DNA of 64,000 nucleotides from Micromonospora sp. WMMD882 (GTDB taxonomy: Bacteria > Actinomycetota > Actinomycetes > Mycobacteriales > Micromonosporaceae). Location of the stretch: contig NZ_CP114903.1 of assembly GCF_027497255.1 (NCBI RefSeq), positions 248,001 through 312,000 of the forward strand. The letters are read 5' to 3'. Position 1 is the stretch's first letter; each line of letters opens with the position of its first letter. Below the pieces are notes generated by a model. The model saw only the letters and a list, made by a program, of their open reading frames with translations, made no database searches and was not told the origin of the DNA. Of the stretch, positions 19,048 to 27,423 are shown piece by piece. A program made the translations under genes and the position numbers.

Positions 19048-19776
19048 TTGACTCTGACCCTGCTCCCCGCCGTGGACGTCGCCGACGGCCAGGCCGTCCG
19101 TCTCGTCCAGGGCGCCGCCGGCAGCGAGACCACGTACGGCGACCCGCTGGAGGCGGCGCTGGCCTGGCAGCGCGACGGCGCGGAGTGGATCCACCTGGTC
19201 GACCTGGACGCGGCCTTCGGGCGGGGCTCCAACGCCGGGCTGCTCGCCGACGTGGTCCGTCGGCTGGACGTGCGGGTGGAGCTCTCCGGCGGCATCCGGG
19301 ACGACGCGTCGCTGCGGGCCGCGCTGGCCACCGGCGCGACCCGGGTCAACATCGGCACCGCCGCGCTGGAGGACCCCGAGTGGTGTGACCGGATCTGCGG
19401 CGAGTTCGGCGACCGGGTGGCGATCGGGCTGGACGTGCGGGGCCGTACCCTCGCCGCCCGGGGCTGGACCCGCGACGGCGGCGACCTGTACGAGGTGCTG
19501 GAGCGGCTCGACAAGGCCGGCGCCTCCCGGTACGTGGTGACCGACATCACCAAGGACGGCACCATGCGCGGGCCGAACCTGGACCTGCTGCGTGCGGTGT
19601 GCGCGCGTACCGACGCGCCGGTGATCGCCTCCGGTGGCGTCTCCACCCTCGACGACCTGCGCGCCCTGGCCACCCTGGAGCCGGTCGGCGTGGAGGGCGT
19701 GATCGCCGGCAAGGCGCTCTACGCGGGCGCGTTCACCGTCGCCGAGGCCCTCCGGGCCCTGTCCGAGGAGCAGTGA
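19048..19776 (+). CDS. priA: PriA: phosphoribosyl isomerase (HisA and probably TrpF activity)
   Basis: 242-residue (beta-alpha)8 barrel. HisA activity opens ProFAR to PRFAR in histidine synthesis; in actinobacteria PriA also performs the TrpF step of tryptophan synthesis. The two catalytic Asp are visible as D10 in LLPAVDV and at about 166 in VTDITKDGT. The phosphate-binding stretches ELSGGIRDD and IASGGVSTL flank them. The start is a TTG at 19048, with GAGGAG seven bases upstream. No trpF lies beside trpC-trpB-trpA in this window, consistent with a dual role, which is inferred from the lineage rather than proved. Confidence 0.93.
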   Translation: MTLTLLPAVDVADGQAVRLVQGAAGSETTYGDPLEAALAWQRDGAEWIHLVDLDAAFGRGSNAGLLADVVRRLDVRVELSGGIRDDASLRAALATGATRVNIGTAALEDPEWCDRICGEFGDRVAIGLDVRGRTLAARGWTRDGGDLYEVLERLDKAGASRYVVTDITKDGTMRGPNLDLLRAVCARTDAPVIASGGVSTLDDLRALATLEPVGVEGVIAGKALYAGAFTVAEALRALSEEQ

Positions 19777-19779
19777 TCC

Positions 19780-20775
19780 ATGCCGAACCGGGAGATCCAC
19801 CTGGCGTCCCGACCGCAGGGCTGGCCGACGGCGGAGAACTTCCGCCTGGTCGAGACGGCGGTGCCCGGCGCCGCCGACGGGCAGCTCGTGGTCCGCAACC
19901 TGGTCATGTCGGTCGACCCGTACATGCGGGGGCGGATGAACGACGTCAGGTCGTACGTGCCGCCGTTCCGTCTCGACGCCCCGCTCGACGGCGGCGCGGT
20001 CGGCGAGGTGGTGGAGAGCCGGGCCGCCGGTTTCGCGCCCGGGGACGTGGTGGCGCACCGCCTCGGCTGGCGCGAGTACGCCCTGCTCGACGCCGCCGAC
20101 GCCCGGAAGGTGGACCCGACGCTGGCCCCGGTGAACGCGTACCTGAGCGTGCTCGGCATGACCGGGATGACCGCGTACGCCGGGCTGCTGGAGGTGGCCG
20201 GGATGCGGCCGGGCGAGACGGTCTTCGTCTCCGCCGCGGCCGGCGCGGTGGGCAGCCTGGTCGGGCAGATCGCCAGGCTGCGGGGCGCGGCCCGGGTCGT
20301 CGGCAGCGCCGGCTCGCCGGCCAAGGTGGCCCGGCTGCGTGAGCTCGGCTTCGACGCGGCGTTCGACTACCACGACGCCCCGGTTGCCGAGTCGCTGGCC
20401 GCCGCCGCCCCGGACGGCGTCGACGTTTACTTCGACAACGTCGGCGGCGACCACCTGGAGGCGGCGATCGGCGCGTTGCGCCCGCACGGCCGGGCGGCGA
20501 TCTGCGGCATGATCGCCCAGTACAACGCGACCGAGCCGCCGCCCGGGCCCCGCAACCTCGCCATGGTGATCGGCAAGCAGCTCACCCTGCGCGGGTTCCT
20601 GGTCCTCTCCTACGAGCACCTGCGGGAACAGTTCGTCCAGGAGATGTCCGGCTGGCTGCGCGACGGGCGGCTGCGCTACGACGAGACGGTCGTCGACGGG
20701 CTGGCGCAGGCGCCGGAGGCGTTCATCGGCCTGCTGCGCGGCGAGAACCTCGGCAAGATGCTGGTCCGGCTCTGA
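19780..20775 (+). CDS. NADP-dependent medium-chain oxidoreductase (LTB4 12-hydroxydehydrogenase-like)
   Basis: 331-residue zinc-independent MDR-family reductase. Enzymes of this branch reduce enones or 2-alkenals with NADPH. Marks: [10 protein letters not shown] near the N-terminus, a Rossmann loop [15 protein letters not shown] at about 150-164, [12 protein letters not shown], and the tail [10 protein letters not shown]. It begins four bases after priA. The substrate is not predictable. Nothing links this enzyme to histidine synthesis, so it may only share the transcript. hisF, 104 bases later, appears to have its own promoter. Confidence 0.9.
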   Translation: MPNREIHLASRPQGWPTAENFRLVETAVPGAADGQLVVRNLVMSVDPYMRGRMNDVRSYVPPFRLDAPLDGGAVGEVVESRAAGFAPGDVVAHRLGWREYALLDAADARKVDPTLAPVNAYLSVLGMTGMTAYAGLLEVAGMRPGETVFVSAAAGAVGSLVGQIARLRGAARVVGSAGSPAKVARLRELGFDAAFDYHDAPVAESLAAAAPDGVDVYFDNVGGDHLEAAIGALRPHGRAAICGMIAQYNATEPPPGPRNLAMVIGKQLTLRGFLVLSYEHLREQFVQEMSGWLRDGRLRYDETVVDGLAQAPEAFIGLLRGENLGKMLVRL

Positions 20776-20790
20776 CGGCGCGGGTGGCGG

Positions 20791-20850
20791 CGTCGTGCGG
20801 CGGGAGGCCCCGTCGTGCGGCGGGAGGTGGCGTCGTGCGGCACGGGACGG
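20791..20850. repeat. 20-bp tandem repeat in the hisF upstream region
   Basis: Three consecutive 20-bp units, each starting CGTCGTGCGG (20791, 20811 and 20831). Units 1 and 2 share 17 leading bases; the third is diverged after base 11. The array ends 16 nt before the proposed hisF -10 box. Confidence 0.85.
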
Positions 20851-20866
20851 TGGAAGGGGCGCCCGG

Positions 20867-20872
20867 TAGGCT
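20867..20872 (+). promoter_or_regulatory. Candidate -10 box of hisF (leaderless)
   Basis: TAGGCT, 7 nt (cgcgggc), then ATG at 20880. Spacing and spacer sequence nearly copy the hisD start region. No ribosome-binding site is present at the normal distance. Confidence 0.55.
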
Positions 20873-20879
20873 CGCGGGC

Positions 20880-21674
20880 ATGACGGTGGCGGTACGGGTG
20901 ATCCCCTGTCTCGACGTGGACGCCGGACGGGTGGTCAAGGGGGTCAACTTCGTCGACCTGCGCGACGCCGGCGACCCGGTGGCGCTCGCCGCCGCGTACG
21001 ACCGGGCCGGCGCGGACGAGTTGACCTTCCTGGACGTGACCGCCTCCTCCGACGCCCGGGGCACCATGCTCGACGTGGTCCGCCGGACCGCCGAGACGGT
21101 CTTCATCCCGCTCACCGTCGGCGGCGGGGTGCGCAGCGTCACCGACGTCGACGTGCTGCTGCGTGCGGGGGCGGACAAGGTCGGGGTGAACACCGCGGCC
21201 ATCGCGCGTCCCGAGCTGATCGCCGAGATCGCCGAGCGGTTCGGCCGGCAGGTGCTGGTGCTCTCCCTGGACGTGCGCCGCGACCCGACCGGCGGCACCG
21301 GCAGCGGGTTCGAGGTGACCACGCACGGCGGCCGGCGGGGCACCGGTCTGGACGCGGTCGACTGGGCGCGCCGGGTGGCCGAGCTGGGCGCGGGGGAGAT
21401 CCTGCTCAACTCGATGGACGCCGACGGCACGAAGGCCGGGTTCGACCTGGCGCTGATCTCCGAGGTCCGCGCGGTGGTCGACGTGCCGGTGATCGCCTCG
21501 GGCGGGGCCGGCGCGGTGGCGCACTTCCCGCCGGCGGTCGCCGCGGGCGCCGACGCGGTGCTCGCGGCCAGTGTCTTCCACTTCGGGGAGCTGGGCATCG
21601 GCGAGGTCAAGGACGCCCTGCACGCCGCCGGGCACCCGGTGCGCCGCCCCTCGGTGGCCACCCCGGCCGGCTGA
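20880..21674 (+). CDS. hisF: Imidazole glycerol phosphate synthase, cyclase subunit
   Basis: 264-residue (beta-alpha)8 barrel partner of HisH. It joins ammonia to PRFAR, giving IGP and AICAR. Catalytic Asp residues lie in [15 protein letters not shown] and [15 protein letters not shown]. The phosphate sites LTVGGGVRS and [11 protein letters not shown] are also clear. ATG 20880 is the family start. A longer frame back to 20784 would read through the tandem repeats. It is the last gene of the his cluster; hisI is at 33489, and hisG and hisE are not in the window. Confidence 0.97.
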   Translation: MTVAVRVIPCLDVDAGRVVKGVNFVDLRDAGDPVALAAAYDRAGADELTFLDVTASSDARGTMLDVVRRTAETVFIPLTVGGGVRSVTDVDVLLRAGADKVGVNTAAIARPELIAEIAERFGRQVLVLSLDVRRDPTGGTGSGFEVTTHGGRRGTGLDAVDWARRVAELGAGEILLNSMDADGTKAGFDLALISEVRAVVDVPVIASGGAGAVAHFPPAVAAGADAVLAASVFHFGELGIGEVKDALHAAGHPVRRPSVATPAG

Positions 21675-21789
21675 GCCGCGCCGCCCGGCCCGGCCCGGAG
21701 CGCCCGTCCCGTTCCCGGGCCGGCGGGGCCCCGGCCGGGCGGGAACGCGTCGTCCCTGGCGGCCCAGGCGGGTCAGGCGGTACTTCGGG

Positions 21790-22260
21790 TCAGCGGCGCC
21801 CGTGGGCCGGGCCGTCGTCCTCGGGCGAGCGGCGGGGCGTCGGGACGGACCGTTTGACGTACTCGTGCACCGCGGCGGTGTGCTCGTGCTCGTCGAGCAC
21901 CCAGTCGCCGTGGCCGGGCGCGTGCCGTCGGGTCAGCGCGGTCTGCACGGTGTCCACCATGGTGGACATCCCGACGTGCGGGCGGTTCCGCCAGAGCTGC
22001 TCACCGGCGGGGGTGACCCGGAACCAGCCGTCGGTCACGCTGACCAGGCCCGCCCCGGCCAGCCGGCGGACCGCCGTCTGCACCTCGTGCCGGTCCGGGA
22101 TCGCCTGGTTGAGGTGGTCGGCGGTGGAGAGCACGTCGGTGAGGCGTACGCCCTCGGGCCGTCGGCTCGCCGGGGCCCGGCGGTGCCGTCCGGCCCCGCT
22201 GGCGATGACCAGTGACACGAAGATCCAGGCGTCCGTCCAGTGCCATCCCTCAGCCCCCAT
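21790..22260 (-). CDS. Hypothetical protein with a winged-helix-like domain
   Basis: 156 residues from ATG 22260; a GTG further upstream (22299) would add 13 residues. The N-terminus MGAEGWHWTDAWIFVSL is aromatic and partly hydrophobic. Residues ~38-100 resemble a winged helix: LTDVLSTADHLNQAIPDRHE, then VQTAVRRLAGAGLVSVTDG, then WFRVTPAGEQLWR, i.e. helix, recognition helix and wing. The C-terminal part is His/Glu-rich. No clear ribosome-binding site is present. I do not recognise a named family. It lies tail-to-tail with hisF, 115 bp apart. Confidence 0.65.
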   Translation of the reverse strand: MGAEGWHWTDAWIFVSLVIASGAGRHRRAPASRRPEGVRLTDVLSTADHLNQAIPDRHEVQTAVRRLAGAGLVSVTDGWFRVTPAGEQLWRNRPHVGMSTMVDTVQTALTRRHAPGHGDWVLDEHEHTAAVHEYVKRSVPTPRRSPEDDGPAHGRR

Positions 22261-22703
22261 GGGGAAATGATGCCGGCTGTCGAGCCCGGAGTAAAACATC
22301 CGGTTTCCGACTCGGGAGGGGGCCGCAGCTCAGCCCGGTCGGCGGCGAGGTCGGCCGGCGTGGCGGACCGGTCGCTCCGGACCTCGGAGTGGACGCGTCC
22401 CGCGCCGGGCGACCGGTCGGACCCGGCGGCCGGCCCGGTGGCGGGCCCGCTGACCTCCCCCGGGGCGGAACCGACGCCCCACTGCCGGGCCGGTCACGCC
22501 CACGCCGTTTACTCGCCGCCCCTGGCCCCGGCCCCTGGCCCCTGGCCCCGGCCCCCGGCCTTGGCCTGACCGGCGCCGGTGCCCGGACCCGACCACCCCT
22601 GCGGTCGCCGCTATGCCGAGGGTGGCCCCCGGACGGGGCGGACGGGATGGGCGCTCGTCACGATCGGTAAGACCCGGGCCGGAAGCTGCTGTCACTTCTC
22701 GGC
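22261..22703. other. Gene-poor stretch with a GGGGCC-like repeat tract
   Basis: No convincing coding frame was found; the long open frames are low-complexity and lack family features. At 22519-22566 the plus strand is a run of CCCCTGG/CCCCGG units, so the minus strand carries seven closely spaced G4-G5 runs that could fold into a G-quadruplex. Nothing else stands out. Confidence 0.6.
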
Positions 22704-22830
22704 CCTTTGCTCTGCACCCACGACCGCGCCAGACACATCCCGTAGTGAACCGTTGGCGCTCTTATCTGCGGTGCCGTTGTCGACTGAGCTGCTCAGCCCA
22801 CCTGATGCTGATACGGGTGCAGAGCAAAGG
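22704..22830. repeat. Element bounded by a perfect 16-bp inverted repeat
   Basis: CCTTTGCTCTGCACCC (22704-22719) and its exact reverse complement GGGTGCAGAGCAAAGG (22815-22830) enclose 95 nt that are A+T-richer than the flanks. No open frame fits. It looks like a miniature inverted-repeat element or a structured RNA. Confidence 0.75.
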
Positions 22831-23096
22831 CTGGCGGGGGCTACAGGTTCCTTGCCCTGACCTCACGCTGAGTCACTCTGGGGCGCCAGGCCAGGGCGGT
22901 CACTTTCGGTGCAAGCCGGTGCTCCAGCGGCGGCAGCGGCAGCGGCGGCGGCGTCGCCTGCCGCGCCGCCGTCGCCTTTCGCGCCGGCCGTCGGAGGTGG
23001 CCAGCACACCGCCCGGACTTCCGCCACCCCGGGGGCGTGCCTGGTGAGGCCACCGAACCGGCGGTGGATTCCCGGTTGCCGCGACCGGTGCCACAT

Positions 23097-23135
23097 GCCA
23101 ATCTGAAGGCCAATCCGCAGGCGGGAGAGCCAATC
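23097..23135 (+). promoter_or_regulatory. Three GCCAATC direct repeats before the MocR gene
   Basis: GCCAATC occurs at 23097-23103, 23109-23115 and 23129-23135, spaced 12 and 20 bp start to start, ending one base before the ribosome-binding site of the MocR gene. MocR regulators such as GabR and PdxR bind direct repeats at their own promoters, so these are likely autoregulatory sites. Confidence 0.55.
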
Positions 23136-23148
23136 GGGGGGAGTGGCG

Positions 23149-24603
23149 GTGACCGGTCAGGTCCGCGGGGGGCAACTGGCCCGCCTGCTCGGCCAGTGGC
23201 ATGCGCTGCCCGGCCGTCGCCGGCACCCCGACTACGCCGCGCTGGCCGGTTCCGTCCGAGGGCTGCTCGCCGACGGCCGCCTGCCCCTGGGGGTGCGCCT
23301 GCCGGCCGAGCGGGAGCTCGCCGAGGCGCTGCGGATCAGCCGTACCACGGTCACCGCCGCCTACCGGGAGCTGCGGGAGAGCGGTCATCTGACCAGCCGG
23401 CGCGGCGCGGGGAGCTGGACCACCCTGCCCGGCGGGCACCGGGTGGCCAGCTCCGGCCTGTGGACCCCGCAGGACGACCTGGACATGATCGACCTGGGTA
23501 TCGCGGCGCTGGCCGCCCCGCCGGAGCTGGTCCCGGCGACCCGGGCCGCCGCCGAGGACCTGCCCCGCTACCTGGGCAGCGCCGGCTACCACCCGACCGG
23601 CATCATCGAGCTGCGCGAGGCGGTCGCCCGGCACTACACCGGGCGGGGGCTGCCCACCAGCCCCGAGCAGATCATGGTCACCAACGGCACCCAGCACGCG
23701 CTGGACCTGGTGCTGCGGCTGGTGCTGCCGCCCGGCGGCGGCGTGCTCGTCGAGTCACCCACCTATCCCAACGCGTTGGCCGCCCTGTCCGCGCGGCGGG
23801 CCCGCGTCGCCACCCACGGTCTCGCCCTGGACGCCGGCTGGGACGCCGAGCTGCTGCTGGGCAGCATCCGCCAGTCCCGGCCACGACTGGTGTACGTGAT
23901 CCCGGACTTCCAGAACCCGACCGGCCACCTCATGCCGGTCGAGCTGCGCGAGCGGGTCGTCGGCGCGGCCCACGCGGCGGGCGCCGACGTGGTGGTCGAC
24001 GAGTCCTTCGTCGACCTGCCGCTGGACGACACCCCGCTGCCCCCGCCGACCGCCACCTTCGACAGGCACTCCCGCGTGGTCAGCATCGGCGGGATGAGCA
24101 AGCCGTACTGGGGTGGGCTGCGGATCGGCTGGGTGCGCGCGTCGGCCCCGCAGGTGCAGCGGCTCGCCGCCACCCGGATCGGGGTGGACATGGCCAGCCC
24201 GGTGCTGGAGCAGCTCGTCGCCGTCCACCTGCTCGCCGACGGGGAGCGCATCGTGGCCGCCCGGCGGGCGTTGCTGACCGCCCAGCGGAACGCGCTGCTC
24301 GCCGCGCTGGCCGACCGGCTGCCGCAGTGGCGGGTGGCCGTGCCGCCGGGCGGGGTGACGCTCTGGGCCGAGCTGGACGGGCCGGTCTCCAGCGCCCTGG
24401 CCCGCGCCGCCGAGGAGGTCGGCGTACGTCTCGCGCCCGGCCCCCGGTTCGGCCTGGACGGCACCCTGGAGCGGTTCCTGCGGCTCCCGTTCACCCTGCC
24501 CGCCGCCGACCTGGTCGAGGCGGTGCAGCGGATCGCCGCGGTCCGCTACGACCTGGACCGGGCCGGCCGGCAGCCGTGGCGGGAGCCGTCGGTCATCGCC
24601 TGA
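23149..24603 (+). CDS. MocR-type regulator (GntR wHTH fused to an aminotransferase domain)
   Basis: 484 residues. Residues ~20-90 form a GntR winged helix: YAALAGSVRGLLADGRLPLG, LPAERELAEALRISRTTVTAAYRELR. A linker leads to a fold-type I aminotransferase domain (about 110-475). It has NGTQHALDLVLRL, PDFQNPTGHLM, and the likely PLP lysine in SIGGMSKPYWGGLRIGW. MocR proteins sense PLP or PLP-amine adducts and usually regulate their own gene plus a neighbour. The GTG at 23149 was preferred because GGGGGGAG ends five bases upstream; GTG 23143 lies inside that site. The regulated target is unknown: the convergent fadD-like gene is not an obvious one. Confidence 0.9.
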   Translation: MTGQVRGGQLARLLGQWHALPGRRRHPDYAALAGSVRGLLADGRLPLGVRLPAERELAEALRISRTTVTAAYRELRESGHLTSRRGAGSWTTLPGGHRVASSGLWTPQDDLDMIDLGIAALAAPPELVPATRAAAEDLPRYLGSAGYHPTGIIELREAVARHYTGRGLPTSPEQIMVTNGTQHALDLVLRLVLPPGGGVLVESPTYPNALAALSARRARVATHGLALDAGWDAELLLGSIRQSRPRLVYVIPDFQNPTGHLMPVELRERVVGAAHAAGADVVVDESFVDLPLDDTPLPPPTATFDRHSRVVSIGGMSKPYWGGLRIGWVRASAPQVQRLAATRIGVDMASPVLEQLVAVHLLADGERIVAARRALLTAQRNALLAALADRLPQWRVAVPPGGVTLWAELDGPVSSALARAAEEVGVRLAPGPRFGLDGTLERFLRLPFTLPAADLVEAVQRIAAVRYDLDRAGRQPWREPSVIA

Positions 24604-24648
24604 GCCGGCCGTGCCCGTGCGCCCCCGGGAGCGCGCCGGACGGCGGCG

Positions 24649-24682
24649 CCGGCGGCCGAACGGGTTGTCGGCCGGCCGCCGG
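24649..24682. terminator. Bidirectional hairpin between the MocR gene and the acyl-CoA ligase gene
   Basis: CCGGCGGCCG (24649-24658) and CGGCCGCCGG (24673-24682) form a 10-bp stem with a 14-nt loop in the 90-bp gap between convergent genes. No T-run follows, as is common in actinobacteria. Confidence 0.45.
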
Positions 24683-24693
24683 TCGGGCGCCCG

Positions 24694-26520
24694 TCAGAGC
24701 TCGGCGAGCGCGCCGTCGTACATCCTGTCGATCTCGGCGGCGAAGTTGCTCTCGACCCCGCGCCGCTTGATCTTCAGGGACGGGGTGATCTCGCCGTCCT
24801 CGATGGTCAGGTCCCGCGGCAGGATGGTGACCTTCTTGATGGTCTCCCAGCGGTTGAGCCGGCCGTTGAGCTCCGCGACGTACCCCTCGACCATCTCCTG
24901 CGCCTGCGGCGAGGCGGCGATCGCGGGGTAGTCCCGCCCCTCCAGCGGGCCGCCGACGGCCCAGGTCCGGATGGCGTCCGGGTCCAGGGTGACCAGCATG
25001 GTGCAGTAGTTGCGGGCCTGACCGATCACCACCACCTGGGAGGTGTACGGGCAGATCGCCTTGAACAGGCCCTCGATGTGCGACGGCGCGATGTACTTGC
25101 CGCCGGAGGTCTTGACCAGGTCCTTCTTCCGGTCGGTGATGCGCAGGTAGCCGTCGGCGTCGAGGGAGCCGATGTCCCCGGTGCGGAAGAAGCCGTCCTC
25201 GGTGAACGCGGCGGCGGTCTCCTCGGGCAGGTTGTGGTAGCCGCGCATCACCGGCCGCCCGCGCAGCAGGATCTCCCCGTCGGTGTCGATCCGGCACTCC
25301 AGGTCGCCCATGGCCGGGCCGACCGTGCCGATCCGGAGCGCCCCCGGCCGGTTGACGAAGTTGCCGGCGCTGGACTCGGTCAGCCCGTAGCCCTCGGAGA
25401 TCGGCAGGTTCGCGGCGGCGAAGAAGGTGGCGATCTCGGCGCTGAGCGGGGCCGCGCCGGAGACCAGCACCCGGATCCGGCCGCCGAGCCGGGCCTGGAT
25501 CTTGCTGAAGACGAGCTTCTCGGCGAGCCGGTGACGCAGCCGGAGCCCGGTCGGCACGGGCTTGCCGGCCTGTTCCAGGGCGATCTTCTCCTTGCCGGTG
25601 CGGACCGCCCAGGCGAAGATCTTCGCCTTCGCGCCGCCGGCGTCCTGGGCGGTGGTGACCGACTTGTTGTAGACCTTCTCGAAGACCCGGGGCGCGCCGC
25701 ACATCAGCGTCGGCCGGATCACGGAGAGCAGCTCGACCAGCTTCTCCACCCGGCCGTCGACGTAGGTCGCCAGCCCCACGTGGGTCGCCCCGCAGAGCAG
25801 CGTCTTGCCGAACGAGTGGGACAGCGGCAGCCAGAGGTACTGGAGGTCGTCGGGGCGCAGCAGCCCCACGTCGGCCTGGGCCACGCCCTCCCAGCACCAG
25901 CCGCCGTGCAGCAGCTCGACGCCCTTCGGCCGGCCGGTGGTGCCGGAGGTGTAGATCAGCGTGGCGAGGTGGTCCGGCCCGAGGCCGGCGACGATCCCGT
26001 CGATCAGGCCGGGCTCGGCGTCCAGGGCCAGCGTGCCCCGTTCCTCCAGCTCGGCGAGGGTGAGCTGGGCGACGGCGGCGGACGGGTCGGCCTCGCCGTC
26101 GAAGAGGACCACGTGGGTCAACGCGGGCAGGTCGGCGCCGGCGAGCTTGGCGGCCTGGGCCGGATTCTCCGCGAACAGCACCCGGGAGCCGGAGTCGGCG
26201 ACGATGTAGCGGGTGTCCTCCGGCTCGGTGGTCGGGTAGACCGTGGTGGTGGCCCCGCCCGCGCACATGATGCCCAGGTCGGCGACGACCCAGTCCAGCC
26301 GGGTGTTCGCCAGGATGGCCACCCGGTCCTCGAGGCCGATGCCCAGCCCGTGCAGGCCGGCGGCGACCGCCTTGGCCCGGTGCGCCATCTGCGCCCAGGT
26401 CAGCCAGACCGGCCCCGAGTCGTCGGGGGCGGGATGGGCGAACGCGTGGCGATCCGGGGTGGCCGCGACGCGCTTGAGGAACATGTCGGGGATCGAACGG
26501 TACGGTACATCGAGAGCCAT
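24694..26520 (-). CDS. Long-chain fatty acid-CoA ligase
   Basis: 608-residue adenylate-forming enzyme that activates fatty acids to acyl-CoA through an acyl-AMP. The AMP-binding loop is LIYTSGTTGRPKGVEL; the later signatures YGLTESSAG, FRTGDIGSLDADGYLRITDR and the tail GEITPSLKIKRR are those of bacterial and mycobacterial FadD15-type long-chain ligases. The ATG at 26520 follows GAAGGCGG; a GTG 42 nt further upstream is the alternative. A 16-bp palindrome (26548-26563) lies just before the start and may be an operator. Chain-length specificity cannot be read from the sequence. Confidence 0.93.
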   Translation of the reverse strand: MALDVPYRSIPDMFLKRVAATPDRHAFAHPAPDDSGPVWLTWAQMAHRAKAVAAGLHGLGIGLEDRVAILANTRLDWVVADLGIMCAGGATTTVYPTTEPEDTRYIVADSGSRVLFAENPAQAAKLAGADLPALTHVVLFDGEADPSAAVAQLTLAELEERGTLALDAEPGLIDGIVAGLGPDHLATLIYTSGTTGRPKGVELLHGGWCWEGVAQADVGLLRPDDLQYLWLPLSHSFGKTLLCGATHVGLATYVDGRVEKLVELLSVIRPTLMCGAPRVFEKVYNKSVTTAQDAGGAKAKIFAWAVRTGKEKIALEQAGKPVPTGLRLRHRLAEKLVFSKIQARLGGRIRVLVSGAAPLSAEIATFFAAANLPISEGYGLTESSAGNFVNRPGALRIGTVGPAMGDLECRIDTDGEILLRGRPVMRGYHNLPEETAAAFTEDGFFRTGDIGSLDADGYLRITDRKKDLVKTSGGKYIAPSHIEGLFKAICPYTSQVVVIGQARNYCTMLVTLDPDAIRTWAVGGPLEGRDYPAIAASPQAQEMVEGYVAELNGRLNRWETIKKVTILPRDLTIEDGEITPSLKIKRRGVESNFAAEIDRMYDGALAEL

Positions 26521-26547
26521 CGCTGCAGCCGCCTTCAGGGGTGGGTA

Positions 26548-26563
26548 CGTGACGGTCGTCACG
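26548..26563. promoter_or_regulatory. Palindrome in the acyl-CoA ligase upstream region
   Basis: CGTGACG-GT-CGTCACG, a perfect 7-bp inverted repeat with a 2-bp centre, 28 bp before the ATG at 26520. Size and position suit a dimeric repressor. No cognate regulator is adjacent. Confidence 0.45.
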
Positions 26564-26652
26564 CTGGTCTGCGGTTACCGAAGGGTATTGCGTACCCCCG
26601 CGGATCGGCTAGCCCCGGGCGGCCGGCGCGCCGTCGGCGGCCGGACGCGAGG

Positions 26653-27282
26653 TCAGAAACCGAGCGGAGCGGCACGTAACCGCTCGACCAGCGCCGCCGC
26701 CCCGTCGAGCTGCGCCCGGGCCGCCCGCTGCCGCCCGGAGAGGAAGATCGTCAGCTCGCTCGGCGGACCGACCACCCGCAGCGGCTCGCCGCCGCGCCCG
26801 CACCGGAACTCGCCGTGCCCGGGCGCCTGCACCAGCAGCGCCGCCGGGAACCGGCGCAACGCCAGCCGGCCCAGCGGGGCGACCCGTTTCCACAGCGCCC
26901 CCTGCAGACCGGCCGACAGCTCCCGGGGCTGCCAGTCGGGGGACGCCCGGCGGACGTCCTCGTGGTGGATGAAGAACTCCATCGTGTTGACCAGCTCGTC
27001 GGTCAGCGGGTTGCTCAGCGGGCTCCACACCGGCGGTCGACGCACCTGCGCCACCAGCTCCGCCCAGGGCTGCCCGGCCAGCCGCAGCCGCACCCGCTCG
27101 GCGTACCCGCGCAGCGGCGGCAGCAGGATGCCGCCCGCGGCGTCCGGGCGGCGCTCGCGGACCACCAGGTGGGCGGCGAGATCCCGGGTCGACCACCCCT
27201 CGTTGAGCGTCGGGGCGTCCGGGCCGAGGGTCAGCATCAGGTCGGCGAGCGCGTGGCGCTCCGCTCGGGCGTACCGCGACAT
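26653..27282 (-). CDS. TIGR03085-type maleylpyruvate-isomerase-fold protein
   Basis: 209 residues of the DinB/maleylpyruvate-isomerase-like helical-bundle superfamily, subfamily TIGR03085 by pattern. The start MSRYARAERHALADLMLTLG, GWSTRDLAAHLVVRERRPDA and NTMEFFIHHEDVRRA carry the His residues that may bind a metal or mycothiol. Substrate unknown. The ATG at 27282 is preceded by TACCAT six bases away, again a leaderless pattern. It is followed on the same strand by the acyl-CoA ligase gene after 132 bp. Confidence 0.85.
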   Translation of the reverse strand: MSRYARAERHALADLMLTLGPDAPTLNEGWSTRDLAAHLVVRERRPDAAGGILLPPLRGYAERVRLRLAGQPWAELVAQVRRPPVWSPLSNPLTDELVNTMEFFIHHEDVRRASPDWQPRELSAGLQGALWKRVAPLGRLALRRFPAALLVQAPGHGEFRCGRGGEPLRVVGPPSELTIFLSGRQRAARAQLDGAAALVERLRAAPLGF

Positions 27283-27288
27283 GCCCCG

Positions 27289-27294
27289 ATGGTA
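27289..27294 (-). promoter_or_regulatory. Candidate -10 box of the TIGR03085 gene (leaderless)
   Basis: TACCAT on the minus strand, 6 nt, then ATG at 27282. There is no ribosome-binding site in between. Confidence 0.5.
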
Positions 27295-27423
27295 GGCCGG
27301 TACGCCGGAAACGGCCTCCCCGGACCGCCGGGTCGTGCCGGAATCCGCCCCCCGGGCGGCGCGGCCGGTGGCCAGCGGTAAGGATGAAGGAGAATACTGG
27401 CGGCTTACGGCGGGGGATGTGGA

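Noticed and set aside
16762..20619. 1285-residue open frame antisense to the his genes
   Set aside because: Its composition is that of a reverse-strand shadow; hisC to hisH on the plus strand are unambiguous.
22330..22695. 121-residue open frame on the minus strand in the MocR upstream gap
   Set aside because: Arg/Gly/Pro-rich with no family features; it lies across the GGGGCC tract.
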